A stretch of 64,000 nucleotides of DNA from Saccharomonospora cyanea NA-134 (GCF_000244975.1 NZ_CM001440.1:2712325-2776324), one strand, 5' to 3'; numbered from the stretch's first letter, positions 16,961 through 29,122 are shown. Numbers and translations: made by a program. Notes: a model not told the origin generated them from the letters alone.

Positions 16961-18358
16961 GTGGCCATGCCTTCGGCGCGTGCGGTGTTGTCGCTACGGG
17001 ACCGGTTGTTCGGTGAGCGGGTGCTGGCTCCGGCGCACCACCCGGACCTGAACACCATGCACCACGCGGTGATGGTCCGGCGTGCACTGCACGGTTTCTA
17101 CCGGCGGATGGCGTTGAGCAGGCTCGTCGTGGCCCTGTTGTGGACGGTGTTCCTGGCGGTTCCGCTGTACGCCTCCGGGGAGGCGGGGGGTGTAGCGGGC
17201 GCTGTTGTCGCCGCCGGGGCGGCGGGTGTGGTGGCGGCTGTGGCCGCGTGGGCTCATCACCACGATGGTGTCTTGGACTGGATGCGCGACCGCGCTGTGT
17301 TCGACTGGTTGTCCGCCTATCTGCGTCGCACCGCGCGGGAAAGGCGGGTCGCGGTGGATGTTCCGGGGGCCGCTGAGGGTGCGAGCTTGCTCGCCATGAC
17401 CGCGTTGACCGCGTGGGTTGCTCCGTCCGTGGGTGAGGTGGCCCCTGTGGAGTGGTCGATCGCGTTCACGCTAATGCTGTTGTACTTCCCGTGCTCCCAG
17501 TACGTCATCGACCCGGCGTGGTACCAGCCGGATCTGGCTGGGCGTGGTGGGCTCGCGTGGTTCCGGTTCCTGCTGCCGCTGGCGTTGGCGGGCGCCGGTT
17601 TCGCGCTCTACCGGGTGTGTGCGCCGACGGCGTCGGTGGGGCCGGACGGGGCTGTGGTGATCGCTGGTTTGATGGTGCGTCTTTACGTGGACGTCAGTCT
17701 GGTGAACTCGCTGTTGACGGCTCTTCCGGATTCTCTGCGTGACCAGCGCAAGGACCTTTCCGACGCGGTGTCGAGCGCTTTGCACAGTAAGGTCAAGAAC
17801 CAGTTGCGTCTGCTTTCCCATCAGCTGGATCTCGATTCGCAGTCGGCGGAGGTCCAGGCGAGTTGGCATAGCCTGATGCACCAGGTGGAGTCGTTGCGGA
17901 GGTATCCGTTCCGGGAGGACGGTGGTGTGGGCATCGACGACGTCCTCGACGGGGTGAAGTCGACTTGCCTCGCTCTCGCCACCGACAGTTCGGCGATCGA
18001 GGTGTCGGTGGAGCGTTCTCTGGAGGAGGGCTCTCCCCTACGGCCGACCGATCTGAGTTTGCTCGAGATCGTTCTCGGCGACCTGTGTGGAAACGCGGTG
18101 CGGGAGGCCAATCGGCAGGGCAGGCTGATGTTCGGGATCCGGGTTTCGGTCAGCACCACGAGGGAGGGTTCACGGCGTCGGGTCACCGTGGTCGTGAAGG
18201 ACGACGGCCGTGGTTTCGACGCCACCACACCGCTGAGCCGGGCAGATTCGAGTCTGGCTGTGCTCGACCGGAGGCTCCGTCGGCGCGGTGGGGGCCTCGA
18301 CCTCAGCGATTCTCCCGCCGGTGGGGCGCAGGTTCGGGCGACGTGGCTGGCGCTTTGA
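16961..18358 (+). CDS. Multi-pass sensor protein with histidine-kinase-type ATPase domain
   Basis: The first start is GTG 16961; ATG 16967 is equally possible, and neither has a good ribosome-binding site. About six hydrophobic helices fill residues 45-265. A dimerisation-like helix ALHSKVKNQLRLLSHQLDL offers a candidate phospho-His. The C-terminus is a GHKL ATPase: DLCGNAVREAN (N box), VVKDDGRGFD (G1) and GGGLDLSDSPAGGAQV (G2). It resembles LytS/NarL-class kinases rather than HisKA kinases. It is divergent from the cyclase gene with a 194-base gap and is followed by a receiver-domain gene, so it is probably half of a signalling pair. Confidence 0.78.
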   Translation: MAMPSARAVLSLRDRLFGERVLAPAHHPDLNTMHHAVMVRRALHGFYRRMALSRLVVALLWTVFLAVPLYASGEAGGVAGAVVAAGAAGVVAAVAAWAHHHDGVLDWMRDRAVFDWLSAYLRRTARERRVAVDVPGAAEGASLLAMTALTAWVAPSVGEVAPVEWSIAFTLMLLYFPCSQYVIDPAWYQPDLAGRGGLAWFRFLLPLALAGAGFALYRVCAPTASVGPDGAVVIAGLMVRLYVDVSLVNSLLTALPDSLRDQRKDLSDAVSSALHSKVKNQLRLLSHQLDLDSQSAEVQASWHSLMHQVESLRRYPFREDGGVGIDDVLDGVKSTCLALATDSSAIEVSVERSLEEGSPLRPTDLSLLEIVLGDLCGNAVREANRQGRLMFGIRVSVSTTREGSRRRVTVVVKDDGRGFDATTPLSRADSSLAVLDRRLRRRGGGLDLSDSPAGGAQVRATWLAL

Positions 18359-18456
18359 GCTGTCGGCACACACCGGTTTCGGCGAATCACTGACAGCTAC
18401 CACCGGCTTCTGGGAAACTGGCTCTCCCGTCCCTCACAGCCGGGAGGTGACTGCCT

Positions 18457-21719
<3,263 letters not shown>

Positions 21720-21780
21720 TGTCGCGCGTCAGACTTTGTGGCTCAGGGGTTATGTAGGTTCCTGAGCAGGAGGTATGACG

Positions 21781-22098
21781 ATGAGCCGTCCCCCGGTGTT
21801 CCCGGTGGAGGACAAGATCCGGATCGTGCTGAGCGTGCTGTCCGGGGAGATGACGATCGCCGAGGCCGCTCGGCGGAACAAGGTCTCGGAGCAGTCGGTG
21901 TCGCGGTGGAAGGCCCAGTTCCTCGAGGGCGGCCGGGCCGGGGTTGCCGAGGGCGGTAAGGCCGGTCCCTCGAGTCGTGAGGAGCAGTTGCAGGCCCAGA
22001 TCGACGAGTTGACCACGGCACTGGGCGAGGCGCATGTCGAGCTGCGGGTGTGGAAGCGCTCCGCGGAGCGGCTGGCCCCTTCGAGGACCTCGAGGTGA
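21781..22098 (+). CDS. IS3-family transposase OrfA (copy 1)
   Basis: The ATG at 21781 lies 6 bases after AGGAGGT (21768-21774); the ATG at 21775 is too close to it. The 105-residue product has an IS3/IS911-type helix-turn-helix (DKIRIVLSVLSGEMTIAEAARRNKVSEQSVSRWK by position 10-43) and a C-terminal leucine-zipper-like helix (EEQLQAQIDELTTALGEAHVEL). It should bind the terminal repeats. Its end overlaps orfB in the -1 frame by 49 bases, the normal arrangement for a frameshifted OrfAB fusion. Confidence 0.9.
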   Translation: MSRPPVFPVEDKIRIVLSVLSGEMTIAEAARRNKVSEQSVSRWKAQFLEGGRAGVAEGGKAGPSSREEQLQAQIDELTTALGEAHVELRVWKRSAERLAPSRTSR

Positions 22099-23033
22099 TT
22101 CGCCAAGACGCGGCGATGCCGGTCTCGAGGTTCACGGCCTTGATCGGCATCCCGCGCCGCACCTATACCCGCTGGATCAGCAAACAGCGCGCCGGGAACC
22201 CGCCGAAGGGCCCATGGCCGGCACCGGCGGTCGAGGCGTTCGAGCCGGTCGTGGAGAAGTATGCCCAGGCCTGGCCGGCGTGGGGACACCGCAAGATCCA
22301 CGCATTGATGCGCGCCGATGGACACGAGGTGTCCGTTTCGACCGTGGAGCGGGCGATGCGGCGGCGGAATCTGTTGCAGTCCACGAAATATCAGGCTGAA
22401 CGACGAGAGCTAGCCAAGGCCCGTAAGGCTGCGTTCGCCGAGCCGCCTACGGGGCCGAATCAGGTGTGGCAGCTGGATTTCTCTGAGTTCGAGACCACCC
22501 GTGGTGGGATCTGGCGGATCGCCGGGTGCGCGGACTACTACTCGAAGTACGAGTTCGGCTGGCACCTCGCGACCACCTGCAACGCCGCCGATGCCGAGCT
22601 CGCCGTCCGGATCGCGATCGCCGAGGCCGAGCGGCTGGCCGGTGGCGTGCCGTTGGCCGAGCAGCTCACCAACCCCGAGACCGGGCACATCAAGCGGATC
22701 AAGGTGGTCACCGACAACGGTGGCGCCTTCAAAGGCAGCAGGTTCGCCGCGTTCATCGCCTCTCGCCCCGAGCTGCTCCACATCCGCACTCGGCGTCGCT
22801 CACCCGGCCAGAACGGCGTGCGGGAACGGGCATTCGGATCGCTGAAGTACGAGCACCTCTACCGGATGGAGATCGACGACGGGCAGACCCTCGCCGCCGA
22901 GGCCGAGCGCTACCGGCACGTGTTCAACCACATCCGCCCCCACGAGGCACTCGGCATGCAACGACCGATCGAGATCCACCAGCAAGATCAACAAGCACAA
23001 CTTTCATCCAAGAAAACTGAGCCAGATTCTTGA
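22050..23033 (+). CDS. IS3-family transposase OrfB (copy 1)
   Basis: The 327-residue frame contains an HTH_21-type domain (YAQAWPAWGHRKIHALMRADGHEV) and an rve integrase core with the DDE triad: D in WQLDFSEF, D in VVTDNGGAF and E in NGVRERAFGSLKYE. It is probably made as a fusion with OrfA by -1 frameshifting in the 22050-22098 overlap, since the GTG start has no ribosome-binding site of its own. Confidence 0.9.
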   Translation: MEALRGAAGPFEDLEVIRQDAAMPVSRFTALIGIPRRTYTRWISKQRAGNPPKGPWPAPAVEAFEPVVEKYAQAWPAWGHRKIHALMRADGHEVSVSTVERAMRRRNLLQSTKYQAERRELAKARKAAFAEPPTGPNQVWQLDFSEFETTRGGIWRIAGCADYYSKYEFGWHLATTCNAADAELAVRIAIAEAERLAGGVPLAEQLTNPETGHIKRIKVVTDNGGAFKGSRFAAFIASRPELLHIRTRRRSPGQNGVRERAFGSLKYEHLYRMEIDDGQTLAAEAERYRHVFNHIRPHEALGMQRPIEIHQQDQQAQLSSKKTEPDS

Positions 23034-23653
23034 CGCGGGACAACCAGGGCGATGAGGATGAGGTACCACGTTGTGAGGATCGCACCGTGGTAGCGGAGCA
23101 GCGAGCCCGAGAGCGGGCGCAGCGCTGTCGGGAGCGGGAGGTTTCCGGCGGCGAGGTTGTGCAGGGTGGTGTACCAGAAGATCGGAATGGTCACCGCCCA
23201 GACGACCATGCAGTACGGGCACAAGGCACCGATCTCGTACACGCTCTGCACGAACAGCCAGTGCACAAACCCCACCCCGAAGAGGGTGCCCGCCTGCAGA
23301 CCAAGCCAGAACCACCGCGGCAGACGCGCTCCCGTGAGCACCGTTATCCCGATGGTGGCGACCACGGGAAAGGCAACCACGCCGATGATCGGGTTGGGAA
23401 ACCCGAACACCTCCGCCTGTGGTGTCGACATCACCGAGCCACACGACAAGATCGGATTGATACTGCAGAGAGGAATGTAGTTCGGATCGGCCAGCGAGTT
23501 GATCTTCTCGATCAACAGTGCCACCGCGGCCAGCGAGCCAACCGCGCCACCCACGGCCAGCACCCACGCGGCCGCGCGCGTCAGGAAGAAGCGTGTTTCC
23601 GGAGCCGCGTTCCGGTCCGGCCCGGATGCCAGCTCCTCTGGTGCGGTAGTCAC
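22988..23653 (-). CDS. Vitamin K epoxide reductase family protein, C-terminus replaced by IS sequence
   Basis: This 221-residue frame starts at 23653. Four to five membrane helices carry the VKOR signatures: IPLCSINPILSCGSVM (loop cysteines), FGFPNPIIGVVAF, and CPYCMVVWAV with the active CxxC. The last ~16 residues (VPRQESGSVFLDES...) are encoded by the IS copy, replacing the native tail after ILIALV. The core is intact, so function may survive. It should reoxidise the adjacent DsbA-like protein; the two overlap by 4 bases (ATGA). A second, smaller VKOR fragment lies at 32392. Confidence 0.82.
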   Translation of the reverse strand: MTTAPEELASGPDRNAAPETRFFLTRAAAWVLAVGGAVGSLAAVALLIEKINSLADPNYIPLCSINPILSCGSVMSTPQAEVFGFPNPIIGVVAFPVVATIGITVLTGARLPRWFWLGLQAGTLFGVGFVHWLFVQSVYEIGALCPYCMVVWAVTIPIFWYTTLHNLAAGNLPLPTALRPLSGSLLRYHGAILTTWYLILIALVVPRQESGSVFLDESCAC

Positions 23654-24321
23654 GGTCGGGCCAGCGCGGACTCGACTGCGGTTCGTAGGTCATCCAGGGA
23701 CTGTGGTGCGATCATCTCGCCGTTGAGGAAGAACGTCGGGGTGCCCTGGACTCCAAGGGCTTGGCCATCGGCCTGGTCTCGCCGCACGCGGTCCTTGGTC
23801 GCCGCGCTGTCCCAGTCTTCACGGAACTGCTCGAGATCGAGCCCGATCTGCCGTGCGTAGCCGAGGAACATGTCCCGTTGTGGTTGCTTACGGTGTCCCC
23901 ATTCGGCTTGGTTCTCGAACAGCATCTGATACATGGCCTCGAACTTGCCTTGCTCGGCTGCTGCCTGCGCGGTCCATGCCGCGAGTTCGGCGTTCGGGTG
24001 GCTGGGGATGGGGAAGTACCGGACCACGTAGGTGATCTGGCCCGCGTACTCCTCGCGGAGCTGCTCCACGGCCGGGTAGGCCGCGCCGCAGGCTTCACAT
24101 TCGAAGTCGAGGAACTCGACCAGGGTGACCTTGTCGTCGGAAGCCGAGGACAGTCGATGACTGTCGGGACGGACGAGCAGTTCGGCGTTCGTGTTCTTCC
24201 CGTGAGCCTCCGCCGGCGGTGCGGTGTCCGGGCGGGTGGCGACCAGCAGAACTGCCACGGCCACGGTGGCCACCGCTGCCAGCACGATCGTGACCTTCAG
24301 ATTGCGCGTCATCACCTTCAT
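23650..24321 (-). CDS. Membrane-anchored DsbA-family thiol oxidoreductase
   Basis: This 223-residue product has an N-terminal signal anchor (VTIVLAAVATVAVAVLLVAT, residues about 10-29) and a thioredoxin-fold domain with an inserted helical region. LVEFLDFECEACGAAYP carries the CxxC (CEAC) and VQGTPTFFLNGEMI the cis-Pro loop. It would introduce disulfides in exported proteins and is paired with the VKOR gene, which provides electron disposal. ATG 24312 is an alternative start. It is divergent from a CadC-like metal regulator with 86 bases between. Confidence 0.87.
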   Translation of the reverse strand: MKVMTRNLKVTIVLAAVATVAVAVLLVATRPDTAPPAEAHGKNTNAELLVRPDSHRLSSASDDKVTLVEFLDFECEACGAAYPAVEQLREEYAGQITYVVRYFPIPSHPNAELAAWTAQAAAEQGKFEAMYQMLFENQAEWGHRKQPQRDMFLGYARQIGLDLEQFREDWDSAATKDRVRRDQADGQALGVQGTPTFFLNGEMIAPQSLDDLRTAVESALARP

Positions 24322-24407
24322 CCTCGCCTCGGCCAGCTTTTGGCCGCTCGAGTCCGAACTCTATACGTGCTCGCCCGAACATATTGACGCTCGTTAGTTT
24401 GAGCCTC

Positions 24408-24770
24408 ATGAGTGATGACCGGTGCGAGCTGCTGTGTATCGACTTCGACCACGCGGAGAGCTTGCGTGCGGCGCTTCCGGAGGCCGACCCGCTCGACCGG
24501 CAGGCGACACGCTTGCGGGCGCTGGGCGACCCGACCCGGCTGCGGATCGCACATGCCCTGCTGGTCGGAACCGAGCTGTGTGTGTGCGATCTGGCCTGGA
24601 TCGTCGGCTCATCGCAAGGACTGGTGTCACACCACCTGCGTCAGCTGCGCGCAGCGGGACTGGTGAGCTCGCGCCGGGACGGCAAGCTGGTGATGTATCG
24701 GCTCGCGCCCTCGGGGGAGCAGTTGCTGTCGGCGACCACGGCGCCCGAGGTGGAGGCGGATCCGGTATGA
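24408..24770 (+). CDS. ArsR/SmtB-family metal sensor, CadC-like
   Basis: The ATG at 24408 gives 120 residues. The winged helix reads RLRALGDPTRLRIAHALLVGTELCVCDLAWIVGSSQGLVSHHLRQLRAAGLV. The ELCVCDL box in helix alpha-3 and the N-terminal Cys pair (CELLC) are the ligands used by CadC-type Cd/Pb/Zn sensors. It probably represses an efflux gene that is no longer intact: it is followed only by an 18-residue cysteine-rich reading frame with a 4-base overlap. Spacing to the divergent dsbA gene suggests a shared control region. Confidence 0.87.
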   Translation: MSDDRCELLCIDFDHAESLRAALPEADPLDRQATRLRALGDPTRLRIAHALLVGTELCVCDLAWIVGSSQGLVSHHLRQLRAAGLVSSRRDGKLVMYRLAPSGEQLLSATTAPEVEADPV

Positions 24771-24823
24771 GCGTGGACTGCTGCGGCACCGACGCCGCCT
24801 CCTGTAACCACGACCAACGATGA
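24767..24823 (+). CDS. 18-residue cysteine-rich reading frame, probably remnant of a metal ATPase start
   Basis: The ATG at 24767 overlaps the ArsR stop (ATGA). It encodes MSVDCCGTDAASCNHDQR, then TGA. The Cys-rich opening resembles the SDACGCGSDE opening of the ATPase at 27149, which likewise overlaps its ArsR gene. It is either the stump of a lost efflux ATPase or a small metal-binding peptide. Confidence 0.4.
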   Translation: MSVDCCGTDAASCNHDQR

Positions 24824-24839
24824 GCAGGCTCGACGTCGG

Positions 24840-25751
24840 TCAGTGAGGTGCTGCGCCGGGCTTTACCTGGGGCAGTGGGTTTGTGTGTGGCTGGTCGGTG
24901 GTGCAAGCCCCGCTGGGGCGGAAGGGTTCGGCGAGTTGGGCGAGGTAGCCGTTGGGGTAGTGCGGTTTGGCGGCCATGCCGAGGTCGTCGCTGGTGAAGC
25001 GACGTTCGGGGTCGTAGGAGTAGGTGCGGAGTAGGTGGTCCCAGATCAGGGTGAACAGCCCGAAGTTGACGTCGCCGATGCCGGCCCATTTCAGGTGGTG
25101 GAAGCGGTGGGCTTGGTTGAGGGCGAGCACGGCGCGCAGGGGGCCGACTCGGTAGTCGACGTTGGAGTGCTGGAGGAGCAGTTGGACCGCGACGCAGAGG
25201 GCGAGGGCGTAGGCGACGCTGGTCGGCAGGCCGAGCAGGATCAGGGGGGCGACTCCGGCGGCGGTTTCGATGGTCTGGTGGAGGGGGTGTTTCATCAGTC
25301 CGTTGAAGCCGTAGGCGCGTTTGACGCTGTGGTGCACGGCGTGAAACCGCCACAGGGCGGGGATTTTGTGGCTGGCCAGGTGGACCAGGGTGATGCCGAG
25401 GTCGGCCACGAGTACCGCGATGAGCACCTGCACGAGGAAAGGCCAGTCATGGGGCCAGACGCCGTCGATCGAGGCGATGGCGGTGAGAATCGGCAGGGCG
25501 GCGACGCTACCGAGGGTGACGGTTTCGTTGACCGCGGCGTGGAGGGCGTCGCGTCGGCTGTCGTCGTGTGAAGTGTTCCAGTCTTGCCGATAGGGCAGGA
25601 CGCGCTCGGCGGCGAAGGAGCTTGCGATGGCCAGCAGCAGCAGGCCGAGAAGCCAGAGTTTGTGGCCGCCGGAGGAGAGGATGGCGATGCCGGTGCCGTT
25701 GATGGCCAGGAGCATGAAGGGCACGTAACCGTATCGGATCAGTGTGCGCAT
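24840..25751 (-). CDS. Sterol desaturase / fatty acid hydroxylase superfamily membrane protein
   Basis: This 303-residue protein starts at ATG 25751, with about five membrane helices. It has the diiron histidine clusters of the family: HLASH, FHAVHHSVKRAYG, QHSN and HRFHHLKW. Members hydroxylate or desaturate lipids using O2. The very short loop between HLASH and HAVHH and the DPERRFTSDD C-terminus are typical of the bacterial subgroup. No lipid-synthesis genes are nearby; in this island it sits between metal-sensor genes, so a role in membrane adaptation is only inference. Confidence 0.85.
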   Translation of the reverse strand: MRTLIRYGYVPFMLLAINGTGIAILSSGGHKLWLLGLLLLAIASSFAAERVLPYRQDWNTSHDDSRRDALHAAVNETVTLGSVAALPILTAIASIDGVWPHDWPFLVQVLIAVLVADLGITLVHLASHKIPALWRFHAVHHSVKRAYGFNGLMKHPLHQTIETAAGVAPLILLGLPTSVAYALALCVAVQLLLQHSNVDYRVGPLRAVLALNQAHRFHHLKWAGIGDVNFGLFTLIWDHLLRTYSYDPERRFTSDDLGMAAKPHYPNGYLAQLAEPFRPSGACTTDQPHTNPLPQVKPGAAPH

Positions 25752-25799
25752 GCTGCTGAGCGTGGCGGCTGAGGACCCCGTGTGGCTTGAACAAACTCG

Positions 25800-26570
25800 C
25801 TAACCACTCACAGCGCGCCGCCGGTGCCAGTGCACGGCCCGGGCCAACCCTGACGGGGCCAGGCCGAACATCTCGTGGCAGACCCGGGTGAGGTGGGCGC
25901 TGTCGGCGAACCCGGCGGCGTGGGCGGCCTCGGTGAGTGTGCCGCCTAGCCGGGCGTGATCGATCGCGCGCTGCAAGCGCGCCCACCGCACATACGCGCG
26001 AAACGGCAAGCCGAGTTCGTCACTGAACAGGTGACCGAGTCGACTGGCCGAGATCCCCACGGCCGCGGCGAGCCGTTCCAGACGGACAGACTGGTCGAGC
26101 ATGGTGGGTAACACCGCGATCGCCTGCCGCAGCGCGGGGTGCAACGACACTGGGGCAGGCGCGCCCGCCGGAGCCAGCGTGGCGAGAACCTGGTCGACCA
26201 TCCCGCTGGCGGAGTCACCGACGGCGAGGCTGGTGTCGAGCAGCGGCTGCGCCGCGGATGCCCACGCGGCCACGGAGCCGACCGGCAACCCGGTGCGCCG
26301 TACCCGCGCGGTCAACGCCTGGCCCAGCGCCCCATCAGCATCAATCCAGGCCAGCACCCCCGCCCCGCCACCAGCGATCTCGTGTTCGGCCCCGGAGGGA
26401 ATCACCGCCGCACGGCCCCGCCATTGGGCACCGGATCCGTCACACAGCCACACGAGTTCCTCGGTGGCCAGCACGAGCTGCACCGCCGCGTGCCGGTGCC
26501 GGTGCGCGTCGCCTACCTGACCGGCGTAAACCAACCGACCCGGCCGCAAAGCCACGGTGCCCTGCCACAT
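25800..26570 (-). CDS. AraC-family transcriptional regulator
   Basis: The ATG at 26570 follows GGAGC and gives 256 residues. A cupin-like N-terminal sensor (VGDAHRHRHAAVQLVLATEE, a His-rich strand pair) precedes two AraC helix-turn-helix motifs (VRLERLAAAVGISASRLGHLF and TLTEAAHAAGFADSAHLTRVCHEMFGLAPS). The HxHRH cluster could bind metal. It lies 48 bases upstream of the fatty-acid-hydroxylase-like gene on the same strand and probably regulates it. A GTG at 26615 would lengthen the protein by 15 residues. Confidence 0.86.
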   Translation of the reverse strand: MWQGTVALRPGRLVYAGQVGDAHRHRHAAVQLVLATEELVWLCDGSGAQWRGRAAVIPSGAEHEIAGGGAGVLAWIDADGALGQALTARVRRTGLPVGSVAAWASAAQPLLDTSLAVGDSASGMVDQVLATLAPAGAPAPVSLHPALRQAIAVLPTMLDQSVRLERLAAAVGISASRLGHLFSDELGLPFRAYVRWARLQRAIDHARLGGTLTEAAHAAGFADSAHLTRVCHEMFGLAPSGLARAVHWHRRRAVSG

Positions 26571-26745
26571 CGTCAGCTCCGCGGCGTGCGGCCGGCACAC
26601 GGCGCGGCGGACCACACCGCCCGCTCACCGACGGCGGCCACGGTCGCCCAGTGGCTGGCGGCGTCGGGCCCGAGAGTTCCCCGGCACGGTCTCGACCTGA
26701 CTGGTTGATCGCCGAACCTCGATTCCATCATTTCTCCCTGCTATC

Positions 26746-26761
26746 ATCGCCGTATGGCGAT
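26746..26761. promoter_or_regulatory. Inverted repeat over the start of the CmtR-like gene
   Basis: ATCGCC (26746-26751) and GGCGAT (26756-26761) flank GTAT within an AT-rich stretch that includes the start codon. ArsR-family repressors bind such repeats at their own promoters, so autoregulation is likely. Confidence 0.45.
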
Positions 26762-27152
26762 AAATACTAGGGACGGATGTCTCGCAGCGAGTGCGGTGGG
26801 TGCGGGCCTGGATCCCGCGGTCGCGTTGTTTCACAGCCTCTCGGACGCCACCCGGTTGGCGATCGTGCAGCGCCTGAGCGGTGGGGAGGCCCGGGTCGCC
26901 GACCTGATCGCTGAACTGGGGCTGGCGCAGTCGACGGTGTCGGCGCATGTGGCGTGCCTGCGGGACTGCGGGCTGGTGGTGGGCCGCCCGCAGGGTCGGC
27001 AGGTGTTCTACAGCCTGGCCCGCCCGGAGCTGATGGACCTGCTGGCCTCGGCTGAGACGCTGCTGGCCGCGACCGGCAACGCGGTGGCGCTGTGCCCGAC
27101 CTACGGCACCGACACCACCGGCGACACCGAGAACGAGGAGGTCGTGCGGTGA
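26754..27152 (+). CDS. cmtR: ArsR-family Cd/Pb sensor, CmtR-like
   Basis: The ATG at 26754 gives 132 residues. The winged helix contains STVSAHVACLRDCGLVVGRPQGRQVFYSLA. The CLRDC pair in the recognition helix matches the Cys57/Cys61 positions of mycobacterial CmtR, and a third Cys (AVALCP, near residue 115) fits its C-terminal ligand. Such proteins release DNA on binding Cd(II) or Pb(II). The gene overlaps the ATPase gene by 4 bases (GTGA), so it is the first gene of a cmtR-ATPase-lspA operon. Confidence 0.88.
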   Translation: MAINTRDGCLAASAVGAGLDPAVALFHSLSDATRLAIVQRLSGGEARVADLIAELGLAQSTVSAHVACLRDCGLVVGRPQGRQVFYSLARPELMDLLASAETLLAATGNAVALCPTYGTDTTGDTENEEVVR

Positions 27153-29122
27153 GCGACGCCTGCGGCTGCGGCAGCGACGAACCCCGCACCGGCGAGGAAG
27201 AAGAGCACGAACCGGAACGGCTCTGGCAGGTCACCGAACTGCGCTTCGCCGCGATCGCCGGGGTGCTGCTGATCGCCGGATACGCGGTGGAGTGGGCCGG
27301 AGCGGGCTCAACACTGGCGCTCGCCCTGAAAGCGCTGGCCTTGGTCGCCGGCGCCTACACCTTCGTGCCCTCCACGCTGAAGCGGCTGGTCAAGGGCAAG
27401 ATCGGGGTGGGCACCCTGATGACCATCGCCGCGGTCGGCGCGGTGATCCTGGGTGAGGTCGGCGAGGCCGCGATGCTGGCCTTCCTGTTCTCCATCAGCG
27501 AGGGCCTGGAGGAATACTCCCTGGCCCGCACCCGCCGGGGCTTGCGGGCGCTGCTGTCCCTGGTCCCCGAGGAAGCCACGGTGCTGCGCGACGGCAGCGA
27601 GACCGTGGTGGCTCCCTCGGAGCTGCGGGTCGGGGACCGGATGCTGGTCAAACCCGGGGAGCGCATCGCCACCGACGGCGTGATCCGCACCGGCCGCACC
27701 GCGCTGGACGTCTCCGCGATCACCGGCGAGTCCGTGCCGGTCGAAGCCAGTCCCGGCAGTGAGGTGTTCGCCGGGTCGATCAACGGCACCGGCGTGCTGG
27801 AGGTCGAGGTCACCACCACCGCCGAGGACAACTCCCTGGCCCGGATCGTGCGGATCGTGGAGGCCGAGCAGTCCCGCAAGGGCGCCAGCCAGCGCCTGGC
27901 CGACCGCATCGCCAAACCCCTGGTACCCGGCGTCATGATCGCCGCCGCGCTCATCGCGGGCCTGGGCAGCTTGTTTGGCGACCCGGGCACTTGGATCGAA
28001 CGCGCCCTGGTCGTGCTCGTGGCCGCTTCGCCGTGCGCGCTGGCGATCTCCATCCCCGTCACGGTCGTCGCCGCGATCGGCGCGGCCAGCAAGCACGGTG
28101 TGCTGGTCAAGGGCGGCGCCGCCCTAGAGGCCCTCGGCCGCGTGCGGGGGGTGGCGCTGGACAAGACCGGCACCCTGACCCGCAACCAGCCTGCCGTGGT
28201 CGACGTCGCCACCACCGACGGGACCCCGCGCGAGCGGGTGCTGGAGCTGGCCGCGGCGCTGGAAGCCCGCAGCGAACACCCCCTGGCCCGCGCGATCCTC
28301 GCTGCCGTCGACGGCGAGACGATCACCCCCGCGGCCGAGGTGGAGGCGGTCACCGGCGCCGGGCTGACCGGCCAGCTCGACGGCCGCCCGGTGCGGCTGG
28401 GCCGCCCCGGCTGGCTGGAAGCCGGGCCGCTGGCCACCGACGTGCAGCGCATGCAGCAAGCCGGGTCCACCGCCGTGCTTGTTGAGGACGACGGCCGCGT
28501 GATCGGCGCGATCGCCGTCCGCGACGAACTGCGCCCCGAAGCCGCCGAGGTCATCACCCGGCTGCACTCCGGCGGCTACCACGTCGCCATGCTCACCGGC
28601 GACAACCACGCCACCGCCACCGCCCTGGCCACCGAAGCCGGCATCGACACCGTGCACGCCGAACTCCGCCCGGAGGACAAGGCCCGCATCATCAGCGAAC
28701 TGGGCAGCCAGCGGTCGATGGCGATGGTCGGTGACGGTGTCAACGACGCCCCCGCCCTGGCCACCGCCGACCTGGGCATCGCCATGGGCGCCATGGGCAC
28801 CGACGTCGCGATCGAAACCGCCGACGTCGCCCTCATGGGCGAGGACCTGCGGCACCTGCCCCACACCCTCGACCACGCCCGCCGCGCCCGCCGGATCATG
28901 CTGCAGAACGTCGGACTCTCCCTCGGGTTGATCATCGCCTTGATGCCGCTGGCGCTGTTCGGGGTGCTCGGCCTGGCGGCGGTGGTGCTGGTGCACGAGG
29001 TGGCCGAGGTTGTGGTCATCGCCAACGGGGTGCGCGCCGGCCGCGCCAAGCCCTTGGCGATCACCCCCGGCGACCGGCAGGCGCCGCTGGTCCCCACTGC
29101 GGCGGTGGGGGCGTCCTCGTGA
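27149..29122 (+). CDS. P1B-type heavy-metal-exporting ATPase (Cd/Pb/Zn)
   Basis: The GTG at 27149 gives 657 residues. There is no N-terminal HMA domain, only a short Cys motif (SDACGCGSDE). Hallmarks in order: TGESVPVEA (actuator), ASPCALAISIP (transmembrane SPC motif), DKTGTLT (phosphorylated Asp), SEHPLARAI (nucleotide site) and GDGVNDAPA. The SPC motif with short cysteine tail is typical of Zn/Cd/Pb exporters such as CtpG/CadA. The CmtR-like sensor in front points to cadmium and lead. It overlaps the lspA gene by 4 bases. Confidence 0.92.
   Translation: MSDACGCGSDEPRTGEEEEHEPERLWQVTELRFAAIAGVLLIAGYAVEWAGAGSTLALALKALALVAGAYTFVPSTLKRLVKGKIGVGTLMTIAAVGAVILGEVGEAAMLAFLFSISEGLEEYSLARTRRGLRALLSLVPEEATVLRDGSETVVAPSELRVGDRMLVKPGERIATDGVIRTGRTALDVSAITGESVPVEASPGSEVFAGSINGTGVLEVEVTTTAEDNSLARIVRIVEAEQSRKGASQRLADRIAKPLVPGVMIAAALIAGLGSLFGDPGTWIERALVVLVAASPCALAISIPVTVVAAIGAASKHGVLVKGGAALEALGRVRGVALDKTGTLTRNQPAVVDVATTDGTPRERVLELAAALEARSEHPLARAILAAVDGETITPAAEVEAVTGAGLTGQLDGRPVRLGRPGWLEAGPLATDVQRMQQAGSTAVLVEDDGRVIGAIAVRDELRPEAAEVITRLHSGGYHVAMLTGDNHATATALATEAGIDTVHAELRPEDKARIISELGSQRSMAMVGDGVNDAPALATADLGIAMGAMGTDVAIETADVALMGEDLRHLPHTLDHARRARRIMLQNVGLSLGLIIALMPLALFGVLGLAAVVLVHEVAEVVVIANGVRAGRAKPLAITPGDRQAPLVPTAAVGASS

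Larger units (their letters stand above)
21720..23042 (+). mobile_element. IS3-family insertion sequence, copy 1
   Basis: This 1,323-bp element is bounded by TGTCGCGCGTCA on the left and the complement of TGTCCCGCGTCA on the right, so the ends read TG...CA as usual in IS3. It carries overlapping orfA and orfB. The protein-coding content is identical to the copies at 48,400 and 52,588, implying recent transposition. The flanks (CCAC / ACCA) are not a target duplication, and both flanking genes are cut, so this copy marks a rearranged junction rather than a simple insertion. Confidence 0.93.

Noticed and set aside
22050..22098. A specific slippery heptamer for OrfAB frameshifting
   Set aside because: The overlap has the right -1 relation, but no canonical A6G or X-XXY-YYZ heptamer is present, so no site was called.
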